A DNA stretch of 64,000 bases, from positions 5,753,178-5,817,177 of the forward strand of contig NZ_CP036263.1 of NCBI RefSeq assembly GCF_007741515.1. Reading direction: 5' to 3'. Position numbers and translations under genes: made by a program. The number at the start of each line of letters is the position of its first letter. Position 1 is the stretch's first letter. The notes beneath the pieces were generated by a model. The model ran no database searches. It was not told the origin of the DNA and saw nothing but the letters and a program-made list of their open reading frames with translations. Source of the stretch: Adhaeretor mobilis (GTDB taxonomy: Bacteria > Planctomycetota > Planctomycetia > Pirellulales > Lacipirellulaceae). Positions 49,575 through 59,284 of this stretch are shown piece by piece.

Positions 49575-50081
49575 TCATTCGGTGCGATTTTGGTAGGCAC
49601 CTTGCGAGTAGGTAAGCTCGTAGCTGTGAGAATAGATTTCGATCAAGTTTCCAAAAGGATCTTCGCAGTAAACCATCCGGTAAGGCTTTTCGCCGGGGTA
49701 ATACTCACGGACAGGCATTCTTTGCTTGCCGCCGTTCTCAACGATTCGCTTCGCCAGTCCTTCCAAATCGGGGTCTTGGACGCAGAAGTGAAAAACCCCG
49801 GTCTTCCAATACTCAAAATTGTTCACCGGTTTCTGGGCATTTTCAAACTCAAATAGCTCAACGCCAACTCGATCGCCGGTGGCCAAATGCGCAATGCGAA
49901 ATCGACCCCAACCTTCTCCAAAGACATCGTTGCACATCACACCGATGGCGGAATCATCCGACACGACTTCGGTTGCGGGCATGATGACGTACCAACCCAA
50001 TGTCGTGGTATAAAAGTCTACCGCTTCATCCAAGTCTGGCACGGAGATACCGATGTGAGAAAATGTTCTCGGAAACGTCAT
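49575..50081 (-). CDS. VOC-superfamily protein (glyoxalase-like)
   Basis: 168 residues from the ATG at 50081; an upstream ATG at 50129 would add 16 residues of poor likeness. The start TFSHIGISVPDLDEAVDFYT is the classical first beta-alpha unit of VOC/glyoxalase folds, and HFCVQDPDLEGLAKRIVENG with YCEDPFGNLIEIYSHSYE forms the second half. Metal ligands are likely the His in SHIGIS, the Glu in VELFEFE, the His in VFHFCV and the Glu in LIEIYS. VOC enzymes include lactoylglutathione lyases, dioxygenases and antibiotic-resistance proteins. The substrate is not evident. Confidence 0.9.
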   Translation of the reverse strand: MTFPRTFSHIGISVPDLDEAVDFYTTTLGWYVIMPATEVVSDDSAIGVMCNDVFGEGWGRFRIAHLATGDRVGVELFEFENAQKPVNNFEYWKTGVFHFCVQDPDLEGLAKRIVENGGKQRMPVREYYPGEKPYRMVYCEDPFGNLIEIYSHSYELTYSQGAYQNRTE

Positions 50082-50514
50082 CTGAGGTTTTCCAATCGAT
50101 GAGAGGATCGTGATGTCACACTGGCGCATTGTCGCCTGAGCGAATTGTACTTCCTATGGCAAAAGAACGGCAGTTCCTAGACAGCGTCGGCTGCCTCGTT
50201 TGGCTCAGTTAGGCAATTCCCCAACTGCGTGAGATGTCTATGACCAAAGGGCCTAAGCAAGATGCCGTTCGAGCGTGCGATATTTTTAACCTGCAGCACG
50301 AAATCGCGAATGTGTGTTTGGTCGCGAATCTGCGTCTCTGACATTTGATTTCCCTGAGAACCTTAGCAATCGACCTAAATGGCTATTGATTAACTGCTTA
50401 GATAAAAGTGATCCGAGCTGACTCTCTAGGAAGCAGTAGCAATCACGAATGATTTTCTGCATCACGCCCTCCGATGGGATAGCATGCTCAATAAACAATT
50501 CTAACTAGAGGCGG
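50082..50514. other. Intergenic region, no gene seen
   Basis: 430 bp between divergent genes. No credible frame, repeat or hairpin was found; it should hold the promoters of the VOC gene and the surface-protein gene. Confidence 0.35.
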
Positions 50515-51119
50515 ATGGCAATGATTGACGGTCAACGCTTACGTTGGTTCGCAGCAAGTCAGCATCGCCAGAAGACGGCTCGTTCGCATTCTTTCACCAC
50601 TTCGTCCTACGCTCGGCGACTGCGTATCGAAGAACTTGAATCCCGCCAAATGCTGACCGCGGATTTTGGGGTGAATGTGGTTCAGAATCCAGGGGCGGAA
50701 CAAGGAATCGACCATTGGAACATGGGGTACCACAGCGACGACCTAGAAGTTCGCAGCTATGGAGGCGATAGCGTACCAGCGGTGGCCGACCGCCCAGCGG
50801 AACTCGAGAACAAGCTATGGTACGGAAGTGGAGCGGGAGATCAGGACGACCGGAGGCTCGCGCAGCAAATAGCGTTCGACTTTCCAATAGCGCTAGTCGA
50901 TAGCGGAAGTCTGTACGTCGATTTCTCCGCTTACCTGGGGGGCTGGCAACATCAAGACGAAACAGACAATGCCCGTTTGTGGTTTCGTGGCGAGAACTTT
51001 GTCGATGTAATTCAAATTTATGAATTAATCGGTCCTAGCTCGACAGAGCGCAACGACCAAACGACTCTTATCAAGCGAGAACTCCCAAACGTTCCCGTGC
51101 CAGTTGGCACCAGAAGCGC
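50515..51119 (+). pseudogene. Surface protein with LEPR-XLL-like motif, truncated by an IS
   Basis: About 200 residues remain. The N-terminus is basic and carries RRLRIEELESRQMLTADF, close to the LEPR-XLL/ELESRQML motif found at the start of large planctomycete exported proteins. The following part (NPGAEQGIDHWNMGY, LYVDFSAYLGGWQHQDETDN, VPVPVGTRS) is a beta-sandwich carbohydrate-binding-like domain. The likeness stops at GTRS (51117); after that the frame runs into an IS5-like element and ends by chance at 51198. The rest of the gene is not found beyond the element. The start could be the ATG at 50515 or at 50521; the latter has better spacing from GAGG. Confidence 0.72.
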
Positions 51120-52091
51120 GAATGGACCTTGTCGCCTGATTCCACTGAACGAGCGGCATTCCGAGTTGTGTGAATCGGTTGAGGATTTGGCAGCGTAGCC
51201 TTGCTTCGATTTGCTGATGGCACAACTTGCGACTGGTGAGCTTACCGCCGAAGATCGCTTTCAAGCGATACATGGTCGTCTCGACCAAGCTCCGCGTGTG
51301 TTAACCGGCCTGCACCTTCCAAGACCGGCGACTCGTCCGCTTGATCTCCCGAGTCGCTTCATCACGTGCAAACGAGGCTCCGAAGAATTTCCGTGCTGTT
51401 TAATCACGGCATTCTTCTGCGGAGGAATTACCGGCTCGATCGCTTCGCATTCAAAGCTCTCGTAAATCTTCCACTGATCGTAGGCCCCATCGCCGTAGAA
51501 CTTAATGATTGGCTCTTCCACTTGAGCAAGCAAGTCGTCGACTTGGTCGCCATCGTGCTGGTCGTTCTCGGTGAGAAGTTCCGCAAGGATCTCTCCCGTC
51601 TCAGGATCGATTCCCACGTGCAGCTTACGCCACGTGCGACGCTTGCTCACGCCATGCTTGCGTGCTTTCCACTCGCCCTCTCCGTAGACTTTCAGACCTG
51701 TGCTATCGACCACGATGTCCCGTAGACCTTTCGTAGGCTTCACCGACAGAGAAATCTCCATCTTGGCGGCCCGTTTTTGCAGGCTCGTGTAGTCTGGGAT
51801 CTTTACCTGAGCGTCCATCAACTTCACCAGCGAACGACCGAAGCCTTCGGTCTGACGGTAGGTCAGCCCAAAGACTTCTCGCAGCGAGAGTAGGCAGCGA
51901 ATTGCTGTGTCGCTGTAGGTGTAGGGTTGGCCGACCTTGGTTTCGAGATTCTCGTGTTCCCAGCCGATGAGCACATCTTCTTCCAGCCAGAGCGTCACAT
52001 CGCCTCGCCTGACGAGCGCTTCGTTATACTGTTTCCAGTTCTTGACTTCGTAAGCATTGCCTTCGGTCCTGGTTTTCGCACGTTTGGCCAT
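51120..52091 (-). pseudogene. IS5-family transposase, frameshifted
   Basis: The first 240 codons are intact: KNWKQYNEALVRRGDVTLWL, YSDTAIRCLLSLREVFGLTY and DIVVDSTGLKVYGEGEWKAR (first catalytic Asp), then IKFYGDGAYDQWKIYESF (second Asp). Near 51369 one base is missing, after which the true continuation (ARDEATREIKRTSRRSWKVQ) moves to another frame. A further in-frame TAA at 51301-51303 replaces the usual G-Y-H. The C-terminal DDE Glu follows in SLVETTMYRLKAIFGGKL. With both a frameshift and a stop codon, the transposase should be inactive. Confidence 0.85.
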
Positions 52092-52126
52092 CGATCGCTC
52101 CGCGATTGAGAGAAGAAAGTCCGTTC
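51120..52126 (-). mobile_element. IS5-like insertion sequence, decayed
   Basis: About 1,007 bp. Candidate inverted ends are gaatggaccttgtcgcctga at the left and, read inward, gaacggactttcttctctca at the right (15 of 23 positions match). No target duplication was found, so the ends are approximate. The only gene is a broken transposase. Confidence 0.65.
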
Positions 52127-52326
52127 AACACACTTCTACGCTGCGAAGGGAAGAATCGTTCGACAAGGCCCTTGACATCACCAGAGCCATGTCATGTGAG
52201 GCACTTTTTCATTGGAATAGGTCGCCCTCATGTTACAATGCTAGTATCCTGCAGCTCCTGCGGTCGACATGTCCAGGCGTCTACCACGGTTGCTCTTCCC
52301 GCCACCAATCCCACCGAAATCAGTTC

Positions 52327-53616
52327 ATGTCTTCGATGCCTTACGCAAGTTGGGTTTGCTGTTTTGGTGCGCTCTTCGGCATCGGCGCAATCGGATGTTC
52401 TCGGCCTACTCCTCCCACCGACTTCGAGAATAGCCCAGTTGCTGTTCACGAGGTCGATGTCGATCGTATTCAGTTGCAATCATGGCCGCGAACGGTGCGA
52501 GTTCAGGGGAGCATGCTCGCCTATGAGGATGCCGTAATCGGTTCCAAACTTCCTGGCCGAGTAGCCGCCGTAAATGTTGATCTTGGCAGCATCGTGCGGC
52601 AGGGCGATGTCATGGTGGAACTCGTACGACACGAACTCGAACTGAGAGTCGGTCTAGCGGAAGCTCAACTACGGCAAGCATGTGCCGTCATAGGGATCAA
52701 GCCTGAGGAAGACGAAACACTTTTCAACGCGTCGCAGGCTCCTGGGGTGACCTTGGAACAAGCGCTTGTAGCAGAAGCACAGAGCATTGTGAATCGTGCC
52801 GAACAACTGTTGAGCTCTCGCGCAGTTTCTAAACAAGAGTTCGACACCATGGTCGCGCAGTTAAAGGCCGCCCAAGCACGCTACAGTTCGGCATTAAATC
52901 TGGTCAACGAACAAATCTCGATGATTGGCGTGCGGCGCAAAGAGTTAGCTCTCGCAAAACAATTGGTTGTTGACTCACAGATTACCGCTCCCTTCGATGG
53001 CGTCGTGGGTGAGCGACACATCTCGCCGGGCGAATTCGTAAGTGTTGGCCAGACATTGGTCTCGCTGGTTCGTGCAGATCTTCTCCGATTTACGGCGGGT
53101 GTCCCAGAGAGTCACGCCGCTAAGATCAAGGAAGGGCAAACCGTAAACATTGTTGATGGTCTAAACATTACTTCTCCTATCTCAACGAAGATCACACGCA
53201 TCAGTCCCACCGTAATGCAAGCGAGCAGGTCGGTCCTAATCGAGGCAGACGTCCCTAATCCGCTGTTGGATCTCCAAGCAGGAATTTTTGCAGAAGCAGA
53301 GGTTGTTATCGATGCTCACAATGAATCGCTTGTGCTGCCGCTCTCGGCCGTAAGCCGCTTCGCAGGCGTTCAAAAGGTATGGGTTGTCAGTGACGGTATC
53401 GCCGAGCAAAAGACGATTCGAACCGGTCGCGAGGATGGTCACCGGATTGAAATCCTGCAGGGCATTGATCGAGATGATTTGATAATCGTCGACGAGAAGC
53501 AAGGTCATGGTGGGCCAGTCGTGGCACGTGAAAGGGCGGCAGAATCTCAACCCCAAGCCAATGTTCCCTCGACTAGTTCAGTTGCGAATTGCGACTCTCT
53601 CAATAATACGAACTAG
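52327..53616 (+). CDS. RND efflux periplasmic adaptor (membrane fusion protein)
   Basis: 429 residues from the ATG at 52327, which starts a lipoprotein signal (VCCFGALFGIGAIGC, lipid on Cys). The frame extends upstream to 52057 over non-homologous sequence. The barrel-sandwich/lipoyl half (IGSKLPGRVAAVNVDLGSIV RQGDVM, split), an alpha-hairpin (QEFDTMVAQLKAAQARY region, written KQEFDTMVAQLKAAQARYSS) and the second lipoyl half (DSQITAPFDGVVGERHISPG) are in the order of AcrA/MexA proteins, followed by LVSLVRADLLRFTAGVPESH. It links the inner-membrane pump to an outer-membrane channel. The pump gene follows 18 bp downstream. No TolC-type gene is present in the window. Confidence 0.92.
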   Translation: MSSMPYASWVCCFGALFGIGAIGCSRPTPPTDFENSPVAVHEVDVDRIQLQSWPRTVRVQGSMLAYEDAVIGSKLPGRVAAVNVDLGSIVRQGDVMVELVRHELELRVGLAEAQLRQACAVIGIKPEEDETLFNASQAPGVTLEQALVAEAQSIVNRAEQLLSSRAVSKQEFDTMVAQLKAAQARYSSALNLVNEQISMIGVRRKELALAKQLVVDSQITAPFDGVVGERHISPGEFVSVGQTLVSLVRADLLRFTAGVPESHAAKIKEGQTVNIVDGLNITSPISTKITRISPTVMQASRSVLIEADVPNPLLDLQAGIFAEAEVVIDAHNESLVLPLSAVSRFAGVQKVWVVSDGIAEQKTIRTGREDGHRIEILQGIDRDDLIIVDEKQGHGGPVVARERAAESQPQANVPSTSSVANCDSLNNTN

Positions 53617-53634
53617 AGTTTCCGGAGTTCTCGC

Positions 53635-56600
53635 GTGCAGTGGCTAGCTAAGGTTTGTGTTGAACGTCCCATCTTCGCCTTGATGCTTATCTTGGCCATT
53701 GTCGTGGCAGGGGTAACGTCGTACGACAACTTGGGAATCGACCGATTTCCAAACATCGATCTTCCCACCATTCGCGTGCAGACTATCTACCCTGGCGCCG
53801 CATCGGTTGAAGTGGAGTCTGAAGTTTCACAGCCGCTCGAAGATGCTGTTGCCACGGTAGCAGGACTTGATGAGCTTCGCTCGATATCAAGTGATGGGGT
53901 CTCCATGCTTCTGCTCACTTTTCGGCTGGATCAAAACATCAATGTTGCCGCACAAGATGTTCGCGATGCGATCGCCGCGATCATGAATCGACTTCCACCT
54001 GATATCGATCCTCCGGTCGTCCAGAAACAAGACCTCGACGCATCGCCTATTTTGTCTATCGCGGTGTCCGGTCCGCGCGATACACGCGAGCTCTATTTCA
54101 TGGCCGATCGGTATGTTAAGGGCAGCATTGAATCAGCACGCGGCGTCGGACAGGTCCTCATCGAAGGTGCCGTCGAACGGGCAATTCAGATCAATATCCA
54201 AGCCGACAAGCTCGCAGCGTACCGACTTTCCATCATGCAGGTGCATGACGCTATCGTCGCTCAGAATGCCGAAGTTCCGGGAGGCCGAGTTGATGCAGGT
54301 TATCGCGAGTTGAGTCTCCGCACTCTAGGTCGGATGCCTGAATCTCGCAACTTTAACGATCTCGTGGTCTCCACAGTCGATAATGTACCCGTGAGAATTC
54401 GCGATTTGGGCGAATCGGTCGATTTGACAAAAGAACGACGCACTTTGGCGCGGTTCAATGGCGACCCGGCAGTCGTCCTCTTGGTTCAACGCCAGTCAGG
54501 CATGAACACCGTGGAAGTCATCGACGCAGTCAAGGAACGCCTCGCGACCGCCCGTGGACTATTGCCCTCGGATGTCAAAGCTGAAATCCTTCAAGATCAA
54601 TCACGATATATTCGGGCTGCGCTCCATGAGATTCAGAATCATCTTGTCTCTGGTAGCTTGATGGCGAGCGTCATCGTGCTCTTGTTTATGCGGTCTTGGA
54701 GATCGACGGTCATCGCCGCCATAGCAATTCCCACTTCGATAATCGGCGCATTTGCGGTCATGAAAGTCATGGGCTTTACCATGAACAATGTCACTATGCT
54801 GGCCCTCGTCCTGATGGTGGGAGTTGTGATCGACGATGCAATTATTGTGCTGGAAAATGTGTTCCGCGCCATCGAAGAAAAAGGGCTCCTACCCAAAGAT
54901 GCGGCCATCCAAGGGACGCGCGAGATCGGCAGCGCCGTGTTGGCCACGACTCTTTCGCTCGTCATCGTCTTCTTGCCCGTCTCCTTTCTCTCGAGTGTCA
55001 CGGGACGGCTGCTCTATGAATTCGGGATAACGGCTAGCGTAGCAGTCTTGATTTCCATGATTGTGAGTTTCTCGCTCACACCGATGATGTGCAGTCGTAT
55101 GCTCGGCAAAAACAAGGTCGAGCAATCAGCCACAACCACTAGGCCCGCCTCACGGGGGGGATTCTACCGTGTGATCGAAAGCACCTATATGTTCCTTCTG
55201 CGTCACTCGCTACGACTCCGCTGGCTCGTCATCCTGCTCGTCGTCTTGACGATTGCGGCTAACGTGCCTCTCTATCATATGGTGAAACAAGACTACATTC
55301 CTACGGACGTTGACGAAGCGGAATTTGAAGCACGTATCTACGCCCCCGAAGGTGTGAGTGTCACTTCCATGGAAGACATCATTCATCGCGTCGAACCGAA
55401 AGTATTGGATATCGTGGGCGTTACCAATGTTATGACCACCGTAGGAGGGGGCAGTGGCATTCGAGGCCCCAGTTCTGCCAGTATGTATGTGCGCCTCGAA
55501 GACATCGAAACACGATCCTTTTCTTGGAATCGACTAGCAAATGCCATCCTCGCTGGAGATCCAGCACAAGCTTGGCAAGGCAATTTCAGTCAACGAGAAA
55601 AGATGCGAGAGATCCGCCAAATCATTGCCCAATATCCTGAGCTTCGCGCTTCAGTGCGAAACCTTACCTCCTTCCGACAAGGAGCACCGGTCGACATCGA
55701 TTTCGTCGTGACCGGACCAAGCCTGCAATTCCTTGCTGACTTCAGTGCACGACTGGCGAAAGAAATTGCTGATATTCCAGGCATAGTCGATATCGACACG
55801 ACGTTACGAATGGACAAACCGAATTTGCTGGCACATATCGATCGCGAACGGGCTGCAGTCCTTGGAATCGATGTGCAAGAAGTAGCGGACACGCTCCGGG
55901 TCGCTGTCGGCGGGGATGACACCGTTTCCAGATTCTATGACAGTCAGGATGATGATGCCTACGACGTCGAACTCCGGCTTGTCGGAGTGGATCGTGGTGA
56001 TATCCAAGACATTTCTCAGCTGTATTTACGCGCAATGTCTCCAGCGTCGTCAAGCCTGCCCCCCATGAGTCTGGCAGCCCAACCGTTGATCTCGGGCATC
56101 GGGTACGACAACCGTTCCAATCCCCTCACGCGGATCGACAACGTTGTTACTTTTGAAGAAACCCATAGCCCCGCGCGGATCGATCGCCTCGATCGTCAAC
56201 GCATGGCGGCAATTCGGGCTAATCTCGGTTCCGGATATGCCCTCGCCGATCGAGTCGCCCTCGTGCAGGATGCCGCCGAGAAGCTCGGCTTGCCCCCCGG
56301 TTATTCCACTCGCGTAATGGGGAGAGCACGCGAACTGGAGAAAACGCTTCAAGAATTCCTGTGGACGTGCGCCTTGTCGTTCGTCTGCATGTATATCGTA
56401 CTCGCTGCACAGTACGAACATCTTTTTCATCCGATTACCATTTTGTTGTCGCTTCCTATCGCCGTCCCTTTCGGACTGTTGAGCCTGTGGATGGGTGGAG
56501 AAACACTCAATCTCTACTCTGCTCTAGGTATTCTTGTGCTGTTCGGCATGGTGAAAAAGGCGTCCATTCTGCAAGTCGATCATATTAATCAACTACGTGC

Positions 56601-56868
56601 CGGCGGCATGGAACGCGAACAAGCAATTCTCGTTGGTAACCGCGACCGCCTAAGACCAATTCTGATGACCGTAATTTCTTTCATTGCGGGCATGATCCCC
56701 CTGCTGATCGCCACAGGCCCAGGTGCAGAGGAACGCCGCTCGATTGCCGTGCTCGTCGTAGGCGGCATGTCTTTCTCTCTCTTATTGACTCTGCTCGCGG
56801 TGCCGGTGATTTACTCTGTCCTCGATGATATTTCAGCAGCGATACGCAAGCGAGTCGCTGCTTCTTAG
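53635..56868 (+). CDS. RND-family multidrug/metabolite efflux pump
   Basis: 1,077 residues from a GTG with GGAG 7 nt upstream. The first helix (FALMLILAIVVAGVTSYDNL) is followed by a porter domain (FPNIDLPTIRVQTIYPGAAS), then the helix bundle with GVVIDDAIIVLENVFRAIEE. The two adjacent Asp residues are those that carry protons in AcrB-type pumps. A second large periplasmic part (about residues 545-850) and six C-terminal helices (LFHPITILLSLPIAVPFGL, LRPILMTVISFIAGMIPLLI) complete the usual duplicated layout. RND pumps export drugs, bile-like detergents or cell products with proton energy. The substrate is unknown. It forms an operon with the adaptor, 18 bp upstream. Confidence 0.96.
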   Translation: MQWLAKVCVERPIFALMLILAIVVAGVTSYDNLGIDRFPNIDLPTIRVQTIYPGAASVEVESEVSQPLEDAVATVAGLDELRSISSDGVSMLLLTFRLDQNINVAAQDVRDAIAAIMNRLPPDIDPPVVQKQDLDASPILSIAVSGPRDTRELYFMADRYVKGSIESARGVGQVLIEGAVERAIQINIQADKLAAYRLSIMQVHDAIVAQNAEVPGGRVDAGYRELSLRTLGRMPESRNFNDLVVSTVDNVPVRIRDLGESVDLTKERRTLARFNGDPAVVLLVQRQSGMNTVEVIDAVKERLATARGLLPSDVKAEILQDQSRYIRAALHEIQNHLVSGSLMASVIVLLFMRSWRSTVIAAIAIPTSIIGAFAVMKVMGFTMNNVTMLALVLMVGVVIDDAIIVLENVFRAIEEKGLLPKDAAIQGTREIGSAVLATTLSLVIVFLPVSFLSSVTGRLLYEFGITASVAVLISMIVSFSLTPMMCSRMLGKNKVEQSATTTRPASRGGFYRVIESTYMFLLRHSLRLRWLVILLVVLTIAANVPLYHMVKQDYIPTDVDEAEFEARIYAPEGVSVTSMEDIIHRVEPKVLDIVGVTNVMTTVGGGSGIRGPSSASMYVRLEDIETRSFSWNRLANAILAGDPAQAWQGNFSQREKMREIRQIIAQYPELRASVRNLTSFRQGAPVDIDFVVTGPSLQFLADFSARLAKEIADIPGIVDIDTTLRMDKPNLLAHIDRERAAVLGIDVQEVADTLRVAVGGDDTVSRFYDSQDDDAYDVELRLVGVDRGDIQDISQLYLRAMSPASSSLPPMSLAAQPLISGIGYDNRSNPLTRIDNVVTFEETHSPARIDRLDRQRMAAIRANLGSGYALADRVALVQDAAEKLGLPPGYSTRVMGRARELEKTLQEFLWTCALSFVCMYIVLAAQYEHLFHPITILLSLPIAVPFGLLSLWMGGETLNLYSALGILVLFGMVKKASILQVDHINQLRAGGMEREQAILVGNRDRLRPILMTVISFIAGMIPLLIATGPGAEERRSIAVLVVGGMSFSLLLTLLAVPVIYSVLDDISAAIRKRVAAS

Positions 56869-56873
56869 GATTT

Positions 56874-57159
56874 TTAGCTTGCTTGTTAAACCGATACATA
56901 TCCTCTGCGGTGATCGCCTCCTGGCGATCTGCCGGCAGGTGCCGCCAAAGCTGGTCCAGTCGGACCGGCCAGAATGTCAGTTGAGCTGGTTGCGTTACAA
57001 GTGGAGGGAGCTTGCTCGCCTCGCATAATTCACCTCCATGCAGTAACTGCTGGCGTTGCTGGCGCCACAGCGCCAACTCCAACAACGCCAAGACACTCAC
57101 TCTAACCGGGGGTGAATCGTCGACCAACACCGACTTGTGATCAACGCAATGGGGTGTAG
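56874..57159. other. Mobile-element remnant, no intact gene
   Basis: About 285 bp after the RND gene. A minus-strand frame (56681-57130) contains LDQLWRHLPADRQEAITAED, which resembles small companion proteins of planctomycete transposons, but it overlaps the RND gene and is not called as a gene. The block is best read as decayed transposon sequence belonging with the integrase pseudogene. Confidence 0.4.
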
Positions 57160-57890
57160 TATGCCTGGGGTTCGGGCCGAATCGTGGGCGAATTACGCAA
57201 ATTACGAATTCGCTGCTGTGGTCGCACGACTGTGCGCACGATCCTCAAAGAAGAAGGCCTCCATCCAGGCCCCAAACGTGGGCCAGGTACTTGGGATGAG
57301 TTCCTGAAGATCCATGCTGACACCCTCTGGCAGTGTGACTTCTTCTCCAAGATGGCAATGACCAGTAGCGGGCTTCGGCAGGCCTATGTCCTGGCCTTCT
57401 TGCACGTCAAATCACGACGAGTTATCTGCTCACCGGCGACGATCAAGCCTGATGATAAGTGGGTAGCAGCTCAAGCCGAATCGATGCTCGAACAGACCCG
57501 AGGTATGGACTTGCCGGTTCGCTATTTAGTGCGGGACCTCGACTTCAAATACTCCAATCGATTCGATCGAGTCTTCACGGACAACGGTGTCTCTATTGAG
57601 CCGACGGCTCTAGGGCACCCAATCAAAATGCGTTCGTCGAACGCTGGATTGGTTCTATCCGGCTTGAGTGCCTCAACCGATTCATTGTGCTTGGCTTGGG
57701 CCACTTCGACTGCATCGTCTCATGTTATCTGGATTATTATCATCAGGCACGCCCGCATCAGCGGAAGGAAAACAAGCCTTTACTCGGTGTCTGGCCGGAG
57801 GTCGATGATCCGCCGGTTAAAGACGACGAGATCGTCTGTCGAGAGTGGCTGGGCGGCGTATCGAAGCACTACGAACGCAAAGCTGCCTGA
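57160..57890 (+). pseudogene. Integrase-core (rve) transposase, truncated and frameshifted
   Basis: The frame enters as WGSGRIVGELRKLRIRC, the helix-turn-helix end of an IS3/IS481-like transposase, so the N-terminus is missing. The catalytic core follows: DTLWQCDFFSKM (first Asp) and RVFTDNGVSIEP (second Asp). At about 57625-57628 one A is missing from an A-run; the true continuation in the next frame reads NAFVERWIGSIRLECLNRF (catalytic Glu) and then DYYHQARPHQRKENKPLLGV to about 57890. With the missing start and the frameshift the gene is dead. Flanking sequence carries further remnants. Confidence 0.82.
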
Positions 57891-57953
57891 GAAGGGAGAG
57901 AGACAACTGCGATCGAGTCGTTTTGTGCCTGCACGCTTCTCAGCCATGCGCCG

Positions 57954-58445
57954 TTGGTAAGCCGCGTGCGATTCGTGACAATCGGTTCCCTTCCACTACA
58001 GCTTCAGCAGCGATATCGACCGACGTTCACCGATCGATATCGTGTGACAACCTTGTTGAACAGGACGTGGGATGCTGTCGAGGTCGTTGAGTTCACCTGC
58101 AAGCACACCGCCAAAGTAGGCGACGGCCTCACGGAGATCCGTCGGCTCATCGAGCGACTCGTTGCCAAACGTGACGAACGCCGCGATGGCTTCGTTCGTG
58201 TTGTGTCTAACGCAATGCGGCAGCAACTCAGATCCGAGGCTGACGAGGTCGTTAAGAACCTCACCCGCGAAGGGATTCCGCGTGGTCTGGCAGCGAAGGC
58301 GACACAGTTCGCACGCGAAAGCGGTCGATTCTCGATCTTCTCGTTGGTCGATGCCCTCACGCGTCTTGCCCAAGAAGTTCGCTACGCTGGTGACCGTGTC
58401 GAGATCGATGCTAAGGCAGCCTCGCTCTTAGCGCTTGCTGTATAG
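57954..58445 (+). pseudogene. C-terminal part of a DUF932-like phage/plasmid protein
   Basis: 163 codons. From about residue 33 the sequence LLNRTWDAVEVVEFTCKHT, GLTEIRRLIERLVAKRDERR, GIPRGLAAKATQFARESGRF and SIFSLVDALTRLAQEVRYAG reads like the C-terminal helical half of DUF932-type proteins from phages and integrative elements; this is from memory and moderately sure. The first 30 codons look unrelated, and the N-terminal catalytic-like half is absent, so it seems to be a truncated copy. It is followed after 88 bp by another small gene often found with such proteins. No ribosome site is seen at its start. Confidence 0.5.
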
Positions 58446-58532
58446 ATTCGTGGTTGATTGCTTGTGAGTTCTCGGTGCTGCCCGTTGCAGCACCGCTCTG
58501 TTTCTTGTTTTTTAACAAGGAGAAGTATTGTT

Positions 58533-58796
58533 GTGGCTACGACCACGAAGAGGACGCGTCCGGTTTACGAAGTGCGTATCGGACGCATCCGCGCAGCGAT
58601 CTGGGAAAACGAAACCCAGAATGGAATCCGGCACAACGTCACCATCAGCCGGCTTTACAAAGCCGATGAACAATGGAAGGACTCGCCCAGCTTCGGCCGC
58701 GACGACCTGCCATTGGTAGCGAAAGTGGCCGACTTGGCCCATAGCTGGATCTTGGGCGTAACGCCGGAGCAAACACCAGCGGCGACCGAGTTCTGA
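58533..58796 (+). CDS. Small conserved-type protein of mobile regions, unknown function
   Basis: 87 residues from a GTG with AAGGAG 10 nt upstream; in-frame codons before it are not natural. The body has a compact beta pattern: VYEVRIGRIRAAIWENETQN, RHNVTISRLYKADEQWKDSP and FGRDDLPLVAKVADLAHSWI, ending in a Pro/Thr tail. I remember similar small proteins in many planctomycetes and in mobile regions, without known function; a single-strand DNA or RNA binding fold would fit the pattern but is a guess. A hairpin with a U-tract follows, so it is probably the last gene of its transcript. Confidence 0.65.
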   Translation: MATTTKRTRPVYEVRIGRIRAAIWENETQNGIRHNVTISRLYKADEQWKDSPSFGRDDLPLVAKVADLAHSWILGVTPEQTPAATEF

Positions 58797-58827
58797 TCCG
58801 GTGCAAATATTCGCTCGCTGAGCGGAG

Positions 58828-58879
58828 GAGAGGTTTGGCGAAGGTTTTGCCTACATTCGCCGTCGCAGGCCTCTCTTTT
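58828..58879 (+). terminator. Rho-independent terminator
   Basis: Outer stem gagagg / cctctc with an inner stem ggcgaa / ttcgcc, followed by tttt. It lies about 30 nt past the stop of the small gene at 58533-58796. Confidence 0.65.
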
Positions 58880-59284
58880 GCCAAGAAGGCATGCCCACGT
58901 CAGAAAGATGCGCCCGCAAATAGCGCCTCGCAAAGTCTCGAATTCGGCTCGGCAGGATGGCAAAAATAGCCTTTTTATATCGCCCATCCGTGCCATCGGA
59001 ACAGACGATGACTATGGCGTGCGATTTACATTTTCGAAATAGCCAATAATTTCAACACTCTAGGAATGTGTAGCAGTGGAGTCGCGGGTTGGGCTCTGAT
59101 CTTTGCGGCACAAGAAATCAGGGCAGTACCGCCGCTGCTAGGAAACGTGAAGGATGAACTTGAGGCGAGAGAATTAGGGTTATGCCCTTTGGTTTTCTTT
59201 AGCCTCTTCTTGTTCAACATTTCGATTTCTATCTGGAACATGTTGTTCCGGAACTCATTCTTACGGAGAAGCAAGGATAGACTC
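58880..59284. other. Intergenic region upstream of the serine protease
   Basis: About 400 bp. The protease frame is open back to 59066 but reads as non-natural hydrophobic sequence there, so it is not included. No repeat family found; it should hold the protease promoter. Confidence 0.35.
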
